A stretch of 64,000 nt of DNA. Source: JBBDST01 sp040904765 (GTDB lineage Bacteria; Actinomycetota; Nitriliruptoria; Nitriliruptorales; Nitriliruptoraceae). Every line of letters starts with the position of its first letter. The stretch's first letter is position 1. Under the pieces are notes generated by a model that was not told the origin of the DNA, made no database searches, and worked only from the letters and a program-made list of their open reading frames with translations. The translations under genes were made by a program, and so were the position numbers. Of the stretch, positions 1-7,164 are shown one piece after another. The stretch lies in contig JBBDST010000057.1 in the NCBI GenBank assembly GCA_040904765.1, forward strand, positions 15,045-79,044, read 5' to 3'.

Positions 1-2224
1 CGTCGCTAGCTTGGGCGGGGCTTGCAGCTCCACCTTTGACACCGACATATTCGAGCTTGAATTTGCGGCCCCCGTCAAGGATTTCTTTCACCTCGACAAG
101 CACCAGCTGGCCCACTTCAACAGCATCATCGGCGTGGTTCAAACGCTTACCGGCCATCTTCGACAGTTCCGAAATGTGCACGAGACCGTCGGTGCCTGGC
201 ATCAACGACACGAACGCACCAAAGTCGACGGTCTTTACGACCGTAGCGTTGTACCGCTCCCCCACCTCAGGCAGCTGTGGGTTGGCGATGGCGTTCACAC
301 GGTCAAGAGCGTCTTTAGCGATCTCGCGTGAGCTGGCGTAGATCTTGACGATCCCGCGGCCATTCTCCTCATCAACATCGATCTGTGCGCCGGTCACCTC
401 AACCAGTTCTTTAATGATTGCCCCGCGAGGGCCGATGATCGCACCGATCTTGTCTTGTGGAATATGAACAATCTCGACGCGAGGAGCCGTTTCGGCAACT
501 TCGTCGCGTGGCGCTTCAAGGGCTGCGTCCATCACCTCAAGAATGGCAAGGCGTGCTTCACGAGCCTGCATCAGCGCGTCTTGAAGGACGTTGGCAGGGA
601 TACCGGCCAGTTTCGTGTCCAACTGCAAAGCAGTGATGAACTTGTCAGGACCGGCAACTTTGAAGTCCATGTCACCAAAGAAGTCTTCAACTCCTTGGAT
701 GTCTGTCAAGGTCGTGTACTTGCCGTTCTCAAACACCAGGCCCATAGCGATGCCAGCGACCGCAGCGCGTGTTGGCACGCCGCCGTCCATCAAGGCCAGT
801 GAGGTGGCACACACTGAACCCATCGACGTTGAACCGTTTGAACTCAAAATGTCCGAGACGACCCGCATCGCGTACGGCCATTCAGCCTGCGACGGCAGCA
901 CGGGAACAATGGCACGTTCTGCGAGTGCACCGTGACCGATTTCACGCCGTTTTGGCGTACCGACACGGCCGGCTTCACCGGTCGAGTAGGGCGGCATATT
1001 GTAGTGGTGCATAAACATTTTCTCGGCGTTGGGGTCGAGCGTGTCAAGACGCTGACTGTCACGTGCCGTGCCAAGTGCGATCACGGACAGCACCTGGGTT
1101 TCGCCGCGCTGGAACAGCGCTGAACCGTGGGTAAGCGGCAACACACCAACTTCGGCGGTGACAGGCCGCAGATCTGCGACGCCACGCCCATCGACTCGGA
1201 AACCGTCGTTGACAATCAAGCGACGCACGGTCTTTTTCTCGACCGAACGAAACGCTTCGCGCGCTTGCGATCCGCGCTGGCTTTCGCTGATGTCCTCAGG
1301 ACCGTTCGCAGTCACGTCAGCAACGACCGTGGCACGCAGTTCTGACAAGGCTTCGTCACGGGCTTCTTTGCCCGTTGAGTCGCGGTAGATCGCTTCAATC
1401 TTGGTTGCTGCGGCGTCAGACACCAACGTGAAGATCTCGTCGGCGTAGTCGGGAAACAGCGGGTACTCGCCAGCGTCACGACGGCCGGCTTTCTCTACGA
1501 GCGCGTTTTGTGCTTCGCAGAGGGCGCGGATGATCGGTTTCACCGATTCGATCGCCTGTCCCACTACTTCTTCGGTCGGGGCGAGTGCACCCATCTCGAT
1601 TTTGATCCAGGCGTCTGGGGTTGCTTCGGCTTCGATCATGAGGATCGCAACCTCACCGTCTGGTTCAACCCGGCCAGAGATCACCATGTTGAACACGGCT
1701 TCTTCTTCGAGTTCTTCAAATGACGGGAATGCGACCCAACTACCGTCACGCATCAGTGCGTAACGTACGGCCGAAACGGGCCCAAAGAAGGGGATGCCAG
1801 AGAGCATGGTGGCAAGCGACGAGCCGTTCATGGCAACCACGTCATACGGGTCAAACTGTGTGGTTTGAATAATTGTGTTGACGACCTGAACTTCGTTTCT
1901 CAGGCCCTCAGCGAACGTGGGGCGCAACGGACGGTCAGTGAGACGACACACCAAAATGGCGTTTTCTGACGGACGTCCTTCACGTCGAAAGAATGAGCCT
2001 GGGATACGCCCGTTGGCGTACATCCGCTCTTCAACTTCGATGGTGAGCGGGAAGAAACCGAGGAATTCTTTCGGCGGTCCAGCAGTGGTCGTGGACAGCA
2101 CTTTGGTATCACCAAGCGATACGACGACTGCGCCGCCTGCCTGTGCGGCAAGTTTGCCGGTTTCAAAAGTGATGGTTTTGCCGTCAATTTCGACGGAGTG
2201 TTCGAATGTTCCTAAAGCGCCCAT
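1..2224 (-). CDS. pnp: Polyribonucleotide nucleotidyltransferase (PNPase), 3' end cut by window edge
   Basis: Phosphorolytic 3'-5' exoribonuclease of mRNA decay. About 741 residues are visible and the frame is still open at the window edge, although the S1 domain is already complete, so only a few residues should be missing. Seen in order: two RNase PH domains (the second contains GETQVLSVIALG and MPPYSTGEAGRVGTPKRRE), a KH domain with IGPRGAIIKELVE, and an S1 domain with GAFVSLMPGTDGLVHISEL. The ATG start follows AAGGAGG at a 5-nt spacing. It lies downstream of rpsO, the usual rpsO-pnp order, but separated from it by a strong terminator, so pnp probably also has its own promoter or relies on readthrough. 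Confidence 0.97.
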   Translation of the reverse strand, partial: MGALGTFEHSVEIDGKTITFETGKLAAQAGGAVVVSLGDTKVLSTTTAGPPKEFLGFFPLTIEVEERMYANGRIPGSFFRREGRPSENAILVCRLTDRPLRPTFAEGLRNEVQVVNTIIQTTQFDPYDVVAMNGSSLATMLSGIPFFGPVSAVRYALMRDGSWVAFPSFEELEEEAVFNMVISGRVEPDGEVAILMIEAEATPDAWIKIEMGALAPTEEVVGQAIESVKPIIRALCEAQNALVEKAGRRDAGEYPLFPDYADEIFTLVSDAAATKIEAIYRDSTGKEARDEALSELRATVVADVTANGPEDISESQRGSQAREAFRSVEKKTVRRLIVNDGFRVDGRGVADLRPVTAEVGVLPLTHGSALFQRGETQVLSVIALGTARDSQRLDTLDPNAEKMFMHHYNMPPYSTGEAGRVGTPKRREIGHGALAERAIVPVLPSQAEWPYAMRVVSDILSSNGSTSMGSVCATSLALMDGGVPTRAAVAGIAMGLVFENGKYTTLTDIQGVEDFFGDMDFKVAGPDKFITALQLDTKLAGIPANVLQDALMQAREARLAILEVMDAALEAPRDEVAETAPRVEIVHIPQDKIGAIIGPRGAIIKELVEVTGAQIDVDEENGRGIVKIYASSREIAKDALDRVNAIANPQLPEVGERYNATVVKTVDFGAFVSLMPGTDGLVHISELSKMAGKRLNHADDAVEVGQLVLVEVKEILDGGRKFKLEYVGVKGGAASPAQASD

Positions 2225-2245
2225 CTGGGCCTCCTTACGCGTAGT

Positions 2246-2264
2246 AAGCCGTTCGATACGGCTT
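2246..2264 (-). promoter_or_regulatory. Hairpin in the pnp leader
   Basis: A perfect 7-bp stem (AAGCCGT with ACGGCTT, 5-nt loop) lies about 20 nt upstream of the pnp start codon, just before its ribosome binding site. In enterobacteria the pnp leader hairpin is the target of RNase III and PNPase autoregulation. The same role here is only inference from position. Confidence 0.35.
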
Positions 2265-2399
2265 GCTGTGTGGTTCGCGTAGGTCCTCGAGGTGCCGGCG
2301 CATCAGTGAGGGCGGCTCGTCTGTCGTTGTGACGAGGCGTCTCCACTGACGTCCGACGCGTATGGGACCAACGCGTGATGCGACCCGTTTTTCAGGTAC

Positions 2400-2435
2400 A
2401 TCAAAAGGCCAGGACCCCCGTGAGGGGTCCTGGCC
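2400..2435 (-). terminator. Rho-independent terminator after rpsO
   Basis: A perfect 12-bp GC-rich stem (GGCCAGGACCCC pairs with GGGGTCCTGGCC) with a 5-nt loop is followed on the minus strand by TTTTGAT. It begins eight bases after the rpsO stop codon. This is the clearest intrinsic terminator in the window and separates rpsO from pnp. Confidence 0.85.
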
Positions 2436-2442
2436 CAAGGTT

Positions 2443-2715
2443 TTAGCGTCGCAGTTCGAGTTCTGCGATCAACTCACGATAACGATTAATGTCTTTGTCT
2501 TTTAAGTAGTTCAGCAGGCGTCGCCGCTGACCGACGAGCATCAGCAGCCCACGGCGGGAGTGATGGTCATGCTTGTGCACTTTTAAGTGTCCGGTCAGGT
2601 GCGTGATGCGTTGTGTAATCAACGCGACCTGAACCTCAGGTGAGCCTGTGTCGCCCGGGGTGCGGGCGAAGCGGGTGATGATTTCGGTTTTGTCGTTCGG
2701 CAGTGTGACAGCCAA
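2443..2715 (-). CDS. rpsO: 30S ribosomal protein S15
   Basis: Primary 16S rRNA-binding protein of the 30S platform. The reading frame can be extended to 116 residues, but the family is 89-90 residues long. A TTG codon preceded by GGAG at a 6-nt spacing gives exactly 90 residues beginning LAVTLPNDKTEII and running through GDTGSPEVQVALIT, HLKVHKHDHHSRRGLL and RRRLLNYL, all S15 hallmarks. The TTG start is therefore chosen over upstream starts. It lies between ribF and pnp as in many bacteria, with its own terminator immediately downstream. Confidence 0.93.
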   Translation of the reverse strand: MAVTLPNDKTEIITRFARTPGDTGSPEVQVALITQRITHLTGHLKVHKHDHHSRRGLLMLVGQRRRLLNYLKDKDINRYRELIAELELRR

Positions 2716-2859
2716 CTGGATCTCCGGTTCGTGTAGGACCCTGACCGTCGGGTGAGAACAAGTTCTCGTGGGGGCGGGAAAAACGTGCGTCACGAAACGT
2801 CACGCTGGTTCTCGTGGTGTAAACACCTACGCCCCGACACCCGATGCGGGCACGGCAGA

Positions 2860-2881
2860 ACCACCCGAAACTGGGTGGTTA
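2860..2881 (-). other. Inverted repeat between ribF and rpsO
   Basis: An 8-bp perfect stem (AACCACCC with GGGTGGTT) with a 6-nt loop lies in the 204-base gap between the ribF stop and the rpsO start. No T-run follows on the minus strand, so it is not a classic terminator. It may be part of the rpsO leader, where S15 autoregulates in other bacteria, or an mRNA-end stabiliser. Confidence 0.4.
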
Positions 2882-2919
2882 CTCGCTAGTGTGGCATAGA
2901 ACGCGCAGAGTGGCAAACG

Positions 2920-3855
2920 TTAGTTCGTCCCATGAATGGCAAGCATGGCGCGCGCATGGTCACGATCTTTACCGATTTGAGTCACCAACGCATCGATTCC
3001 GTCGAACTGGCGTTCGTCGCGGATCCGGGCGATGAACGCCACCGTAAGCGTTTGGCCGTATAGATCAAGCGAGACATCAATGAGGTGCACTTCGATGCGC
3101 GGTTCAATCCCACCAAACGTTGGGCGCACACCCACGTTCGTTACGGCTGGGAAGCGTTCACCGTTCACCTCGGCCACACACGCGTACACCCCGTTGCCGG
3201 GAAACACCAGGTCGTCTGCGACCGCCACGTTGGCCGTCGGAAACCCCAACGTTCGTCCTCTGGCTTCGCCGTGCACTACCTGGCCGGTTAACGCAAACGG
3301 CCGTCGCAGTGCAGCAGCGCTCCATGCCATGTCGCCCCGTGAGATGCGCTCACGCAGTTTGGTTGACGAGACCGCCACCCCGTCAAGTTCCAGCAGTTCA
3401 AACACGTCGACTGCAAATCCGTGCTGTTCGCCGGCATTCGTCAGATAGTTGACATCACCTTCTGCATCACGACCAAATCGGAAGTTGTCGCCCACGACGA
3501 CCCGGATCACCGCCAACGGGTCCAACAGGACGTCACGGACAAACTGTTCTGCGCTCAGTGCTGCTAGGGCATGAGTGAACGGCATCACAATGACCAGATC
3601 AACGCCAGATGCTGCCAGTGTGGCAAGACGATCGTCCAATGGCTGAATTTTTTTGGGAGCGTCGCCGCGTCCAAGCACCGCGTTTGGGTGTGGGTCAAAC
3701 GTCATCACCACCGAACGAACTTCGGCGTGGCGTGCATGGTTGACCGCGTGCTGCAGTAACGCACGATGGCCAACATGCACCCCGTCGAAGTTGCCGATTG
3801 TCAACACTGACGGTTGAGGAGTTACCGCTTGAAGGCCAAACAGCACCTGGGTCAT
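2920..3855 (-). CDS. ribF: Bifunctional riboflavin kinase/FAD synthetase
   Basis: Converts riboflavin to FMN and then FAD in the cytoplasm. The N-terminal half is the nucleotidyltransferase (FAD synthetase) with TIGNFDGVHVGHRALL, the HxGH-type nucleotide motif, and residues FVRDVL and VVGDNFRFG. The C-terminal half is the riboflavin kinase domain with GRTLGFPTANV (Mg/ATP-binding PTAN motif) and GVYACVAEVNGERFPAVTNVGVRPTF. At 311 residues it has the usual family length. Its ATG overlaps the truB stop as ATGA, so it is translationally coupled to truB, a standard actinobacterial order. Confidence 0.95.
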   Translation of the reverse strand: MTQVLFGLQAVTPQPSVLTIGNFDGVHVGHRALLQHAVNHARHAEVRSVVMTFDPHPNAVLGRGDAPKKIQPLDDRLATLAASGVDLVIVMPFTHALAALSAEQFVRDVLLDPLAVIRVVVGDNFRFGRDAEGDVNYLTNAGEQHGFAVDVFELLELDGVAVSSTKLRERISRGDMAWSAAALRRPFALTGQVVHGEARGRTLGFPTANVAVADDLVFPGNGVYACVAEVNGERFPAVTNVGVRPTFGGIEPRIEVHLIDVSLDLYGQTLTVAFIARIRDERQFDGIDALVTQIGKDRDHARAMLAIHGTN

Positions 3856-4787
3856 GACAGCTCCTCTGGACGCAGCAGAACACAGGCAGGACGAAGAACC
3901 CCTGTGTCGGCGCCATCGTAGATGCCAACGAGCGTTGGCGTACCCGTTGTTTGGTGGGCAACAACCGCCACCGGTCCTTGCCCTGGCGTGTGGGTAAACG
4001 CACCGCCATGCGTTAAAGCAAGCACGGTGTCGCGGTCGGTAACGGTCACAACCGGCATGTGGAGCTTCACCGCAGCAACGACGTCAACTGCATGACTTTG
4101 CCACGATTCGGCGTGAAGTTCATCAATGGTTACGGCTTGATCCACGTGAAAGCCGCCGTTGACGGTGCGTCGCAGGCTCGTGAGGTGTGCTCCGACATCA
4201 AGCATGACCCCAAGATCATGCGCGATCGTACGGATATAAGTGCCAGGACCGCATGTGACACGAAACGTCACTGTTGCCCGCTCCCCTGGTACGAAGTCGT
4301 CAAGGGTCACTGCGTCAATGGTGACGTTGCGTGAGGGTCGTTCTACTGCTTCGCCGCGGCGTGCTTTGGCATACAGCCGTTCCCCGTCGACTTTTACTGC
4401 CGAGACCATGGGCGGAATTTGTTGGTGGATACCAACGAAACTGGCCAGGGCTTGGGCGATCGTGTCACGGTCAAGACCGGATGCATCCCTTGTGGCGGTG
4501 GTCACACCCATAGCGTCATACGAGTCGGTCGCTACGCCAAGCATGGCGGTCGCCACATACGTTTTCATGCCGCCTTGCAGATAAGGCACCAGCCGAGTTG
4601 CCCTGCCTACACAGCAGATCAGCACGCCGGTTGCCAGCGGATCCAGCGTGCCGGTATGACCGACCCGTGAATGTCCGACGACCCGACGGACTGCCGCCAC
4701 ACAATCGTGTGAACTTGGACCGGATGCCTTATCGACTACCAATACCGCGTCAATTACCGGGCCGCGGGGACGCGGTCTGCGACCCAC
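3852..4787 (-). CDS. truB: tRNA pseudouridine(55) synthase TruB
   Basis: Isomerises U55 to pseudouridine in the T-loop of tRNAs. The catalytic aspartate lies in VGHTGTLDPLATGVL near residue 50; KASGPSSHDCV, KTYVATAMLG, CGPGTYIRTIAHDLG and HLTSLRRTVNG are other TruB family segments. At 311 residues it has a C-terminal PUA-like extension typical of actinobacterial forms. It starts three bases after the rbfA stop and overlaps ribF by four bases, so rbfA-truB-ribF reads as one transcription unit. Confidence 0.95.
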   Translation of the reverse strand: MGRRPRPRGPVIDAVLVVDKASGPSSHDCVAAVRRVVGHSRVGHTGTLDPLATGVLICCVGRATRLVPYLQGGMKTYVATAMLGVATDSYDAMGVTTATRDASGLDRDTIAQALASFVGIHQQIPPMVSAVKVDGERLYAKARRGEAVERPSRNVTIDAVTLDDFVPGERATVTFRVTCGPGTYIRTIAHDLGVMLDVGAHLTSLRRTVNGGFHVDQAVTIDELHAESWQSHAVDVVAAVKLHMPVVTVTDRDTVLALTHGGAFTHTPGQGPVAVVAHQTTGTPTLVGIYDGADTGVLRPACVLLRPEELS

Positions 4788-4790
4788 CGG

Positions 4791-5231
4791 CTACGCCTCT
4801 TCGCGTGGAGCTTTATACAGCGACTGATCCACTGGCGTTTCGGTATCACCGACCGGTTCGATTCGCCGCAGAAGGTCATCGACTCGTTGCGCCTGTTCTT
4901 GAACCGGATCAGCGATGAAACGCAGTTCTGGAGTGGTTCGCAAACCGACCCGTCGCGACACAGCGCCACGAATTCGTGGGGTGACCGACACTAAAGCATT
5001 AGCAACATCCGTAGCACTTGCGACTTTGTCTCCCCGGGGTCCGCGCGGATCGTTGCGCACCACATCGGGGTTCAACGACGCGTAATACACGGTGGCGACT
5101 TCATGGTCGGGCGTGACATCAACGTCGGTGATCGTGACAAACCGCAGACGTGGATCTGCCTGCTGTTCGAGCAGGTCAGCGATGGCTGTGCGTACCTGCT
5201 TGTCTGTCCGCGGGTTGCGTTTGCGAGCCAC
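4791..5231 (-). CDS. rbfA: 30S ribosome-binding factor RbfA
   Basis: Late-acting assembly factor for the 30S subunit that binds near the 5' helix of 16S rRNA. The 146-residue protein has the KH-like fold signature: VRTAIADLLEQQADPRL, FVTITDVDVTPDHEVATVYYAS, then RIRGAVSRRVGLRTTPELRFI. A GTG start is chosen because AAAGGA lies six bases upstream. It precedes truB directly. In many bacteria rbfA follows infB-ylxP immediately; here two unrelated genes intervene. Confidence 0.93.
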   Translation of the reverse strand: MARKRNPRTDKQVRTAIADLLEQQADPRLRFVTITDVDVTPDHEVATVYYASLNPDVVRNDPRGPRGDKVASATDVANALVSVTPRIRGAVSRRVGLRTTPELRFIADPVQEQAQRVDDLLRRIEPVGDTETPVDQSLYKAPREEA

Positions 5232-5292
5232 ACGATGTCCTTTGACGCTGGCTTAGGGACGCGCTTTTGGTGGCATCTACAGCCGTCAACGA

Positions 5293-5934
5293 TTAGGTCT
5301 CGTCGTTGGCTCCGTAGCGCTCACGCATAGCGTTAATTACGTCGTCCATCGTTACCACGTCAGCGTAGCGACGATTCACATCGCGCAAGTTGTCGTCGTG
5401 AGGGCCACGTTCGACATCGCCACAGCAATCTTCAGGCACGATCACACGAAAACCGTACGAAAAAGCGTCAACGACAGTTGCTCGCACACAACCTGAGGTG
5501 TTGCAGCCGATCACGATCACCGTGTCGACCCGTTCTTTGACCAGGTGTTGAATTGCCGGGGTTTGGAACAGTAGGGACGGGCCAATTTTGCGCACCACCA
5601 CGTCATAGGACGGGTCATACAGGCGTGCGTCAAGTTCAGTTTCTTCCCGTCCAACATGAAAGTCGGTGAGCACCGCAGGGATCTTCCAGTTCAACATGTC
5701 GCGTTCACCACAGCTAGCTTCGTACGCTTGGATGACTGGCAGTTGATAGCGGCGTGCTTCAGCCAGAAGAATCTCGCTGTTTGTGACGGCGCGAGCAACC
5801 AAATCGCTGCCACCAAGGGTGAATTTCGCATCGATAAAGCCACGCTGGAAATCAACAACCAGGATTCCCATGCGCTCGCCATACCCGACCGTGGTAGCGC
5901 CAAACCCAGCTGCGCTATATGCCTCGTCACTCAT
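5293..5934 (-). CDS. Isochorismatase-fold cysteine amidohydrolase, N-carbamoylsarcosine amidase-like
   Basis: The 213-residue protein has the cysteine hydrolase triad: Asp in GILVVDFQRGF, Lys in VVVRKIGPS and the nucleophile Cys in IGCNTSGCVRATVVDAF. The TSGCVRATVVDAFSYGF segment and the following PEDCCGDVERGPHDDNLRDVN match N-carbamoylsarcosine amidohydrolases more than nicotinamidases or true isochorismatases, so hydrolysis of a carbamoyl or amide compound is likely; the substrate is unproven. The ATG has GAGGG upstream. It sits between a YrdC-like gene and rbfA, within an otherwise purely translational operon, with short gaps on both sides that imply cotranscription. Confidence 0.75.
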   Translation of the reverse strand: MSDEAYSAAGFGATTVGYGERMGILVVDFQRGFIDAKFTLGGSDLVARAVTNSEILLAEARRYQLPVIQAYEASCGERDMLNWKIPAVLTDFHVGREETELDARLYDPSYDVVVRKIGPSLLFQTPAIQHLVKERVDTVIVIGCNTSGCVRATVVDAFSYGFRVIVPEDCCGDVERGPHDDNLRDVNRRYADVVTMDDVINAMRERYGANDET

Positions 5935-5981
5935 GATCCGCCCTCTCTATGGCGTATGCCCGTGTCATCACCCAAAATTTA

Positions 5982-6728
5982 TCAGTTCGCTGCTGTGAGC
6001 GTCACTCCATAACGGGTAGCAAACGCAGCACAGATACGCGGAAATTCGACCCCGGGACGGATTACCGTGAAATCACGAAAATCGATGATGGTGCTCGAAC
6101 GGCCGTCGCGGTTGGCATACCGCGACATGCCATAGTCGACGCTTAAATCGGCAGCTTCCCGCACTTCAGCGTCAACGTCTTCAAACCGATATTTGCTCCC
6201 CGTCAACGAGGTGTTCGCACTGGAACCAAACACGGGTTTGCCGTGCGCAAACGACTGCCTAGCTAGTTCGTCATGGAACTGTCCGGCGTTGAGCAACATG
6301 TCGAGGGTTTGTGCTTTGATGGAGTTCTTTATCACAAACAGGTCTACGACCTGGAAAAACGGATGGGACGAGTCAAACGGTGCAACCACCGAAAACGGCA
6401 GGTCGTCTTCAACGATGAGGGTGCGAATCATGTCGTGTTTGTCATCGGACAGCAGATGAATTTCTTGACTCATCTCCCACGTCGATAGCAGCCCGCTTGG
6501 TTTCTCATAACTGTGGCGCTTGGCCGCAAAGATGCGTTTGATCGCCGTTTCTCGGCTGCCCACTATCGCATAGGCAACATCAAGCGGGGCAATACCCGCC
6601 CTGCCGTCATACAAGACGTTAAGCATCGTGGCTACATGCGTTGCTCGTTCACTGGGGTCGATACGCGCAGTGGTTCGTTCGACTGGCGGATCACAAACCA
6701 GCACGCGTCCTGATACGTCCACGCTCAT
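5982..6728 (-). CDS. YrdC/Sua5/YciO-family protein
   Basis: About 248 residues with the YrdC double-stranded-RNA-binding fold: a dispensable N-terminal stretch, then DVAYAIVGSRETAIKRIFAAKR (the KR pair of the family), a central FSVVAPF segment and HGKPVFGSSANTSLTG, the family's SAN-x-S-G nucleotide-site motif. True Sua5/TsaC makes threonylcarbamoyl-adenylate for tRNA t6A; this copy is divergent (KRIF-AAKRHSYEKP in place of the usual KxR-P region), so that function is not assured. The start is uncertain: ATG here or GTG six bases later, which has the better-spaced GGA. Both exclude a long N-terminal extension overlapping the upstream gene. Confidence 0.7.
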   Translation of the reverse strand: MSVDVSGRVLVCDPPVERTTARIDPSERATHVATMLNVLYDGRAGIAPLDVAYAIVGSRETAIKRIFAAKRHSYEKPSGLLSTWEMSQEIHLLSDDKHDMIRTLIVEDDLPFSVVAPFDSSHPFFQVVDLFVIKNSIKAQTLDMLLNAGQFHDELARQSFAHGKPVFGSSANTSLTGSKYRFEDVDAEVREAADLSVDYGMSRYANRDGRSSTIIDFRDFTVIRPGVEFPRICAAFATRYGVTLTAAN

Positions 6729-6816
6729 TCCAACTTTCGTCGCACGGGCCAAATGCCGCGAACAGTGGAGCGTTTCTTGCCCAGAGACACAATCAAGCTT
6801 AAGGCAGAGCAGCTCG

Positions 6817-7137
6817 TTAGGGGTAGGTGTGCGTGTCATACACCGGCATGACCCGCACCACCATGACGCGCGGATCACGTTCGATCATTTCGGTGATGCG
6901 GCCGATCGTGCGTTCAACACTTGACGGTGACGGTGCACACACGGCTACGCCAAGAATGGCACGTTGCCACAGGTCTTGACCGCCCACTTCGGCAACACTG
7001 GCACCAAGCTCATTTTTGAGCGCGGCGACAGCCCGGCTGACCACACTACGGCGATCTTTTAACGACTGTGCGGCCGGGATGTGCAGATCAACCATGGCAG
7101 TGCCGACCGTGACGTCCGCCTGTATGTGATCACGCAC
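6817..7137 (-). CDS. ylxP: YlxP/DUF503 family protein
   Basis: A 106-residue protein matching DUF503: VGTAMVDLHIPAAQSLKDRRSVV followed by the SVAEVGGQDLWQRAILGVAVCA segment and a C-terminal helix with IGRITEMIE. The family is small, mostly associated with infB and rbfA, and its biochemical role is not settled; a part in 30S assembly or translation is inferred from constant neighbourhood. GTG is the only reasonable start, with a weak AGG 10 bases upstream. It lies 27 bases after infB. Confidence 0.85.
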   Translation of the reverse strand: MRDHIQADVTVGTAMVDLHIPAAQSLKDRRSVVSRAVAALKNELGASVAEVGGQDLWQRAILGVAVCAPSPSSVERTIGRITEMIERDPRVMVVRVMPVYDTHTYP

Positions 7138-7164
7138 CGTTGCTACCTACTACCTCAGTGGCGG

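Noticed and set aside
2716..2793. N-terminal extension of S15 to 116 residues
   Set aside because: S15 is about 89-90 residues in all families I know, and the internal TTG has a well-placed GGAG, while the upstream start does not.
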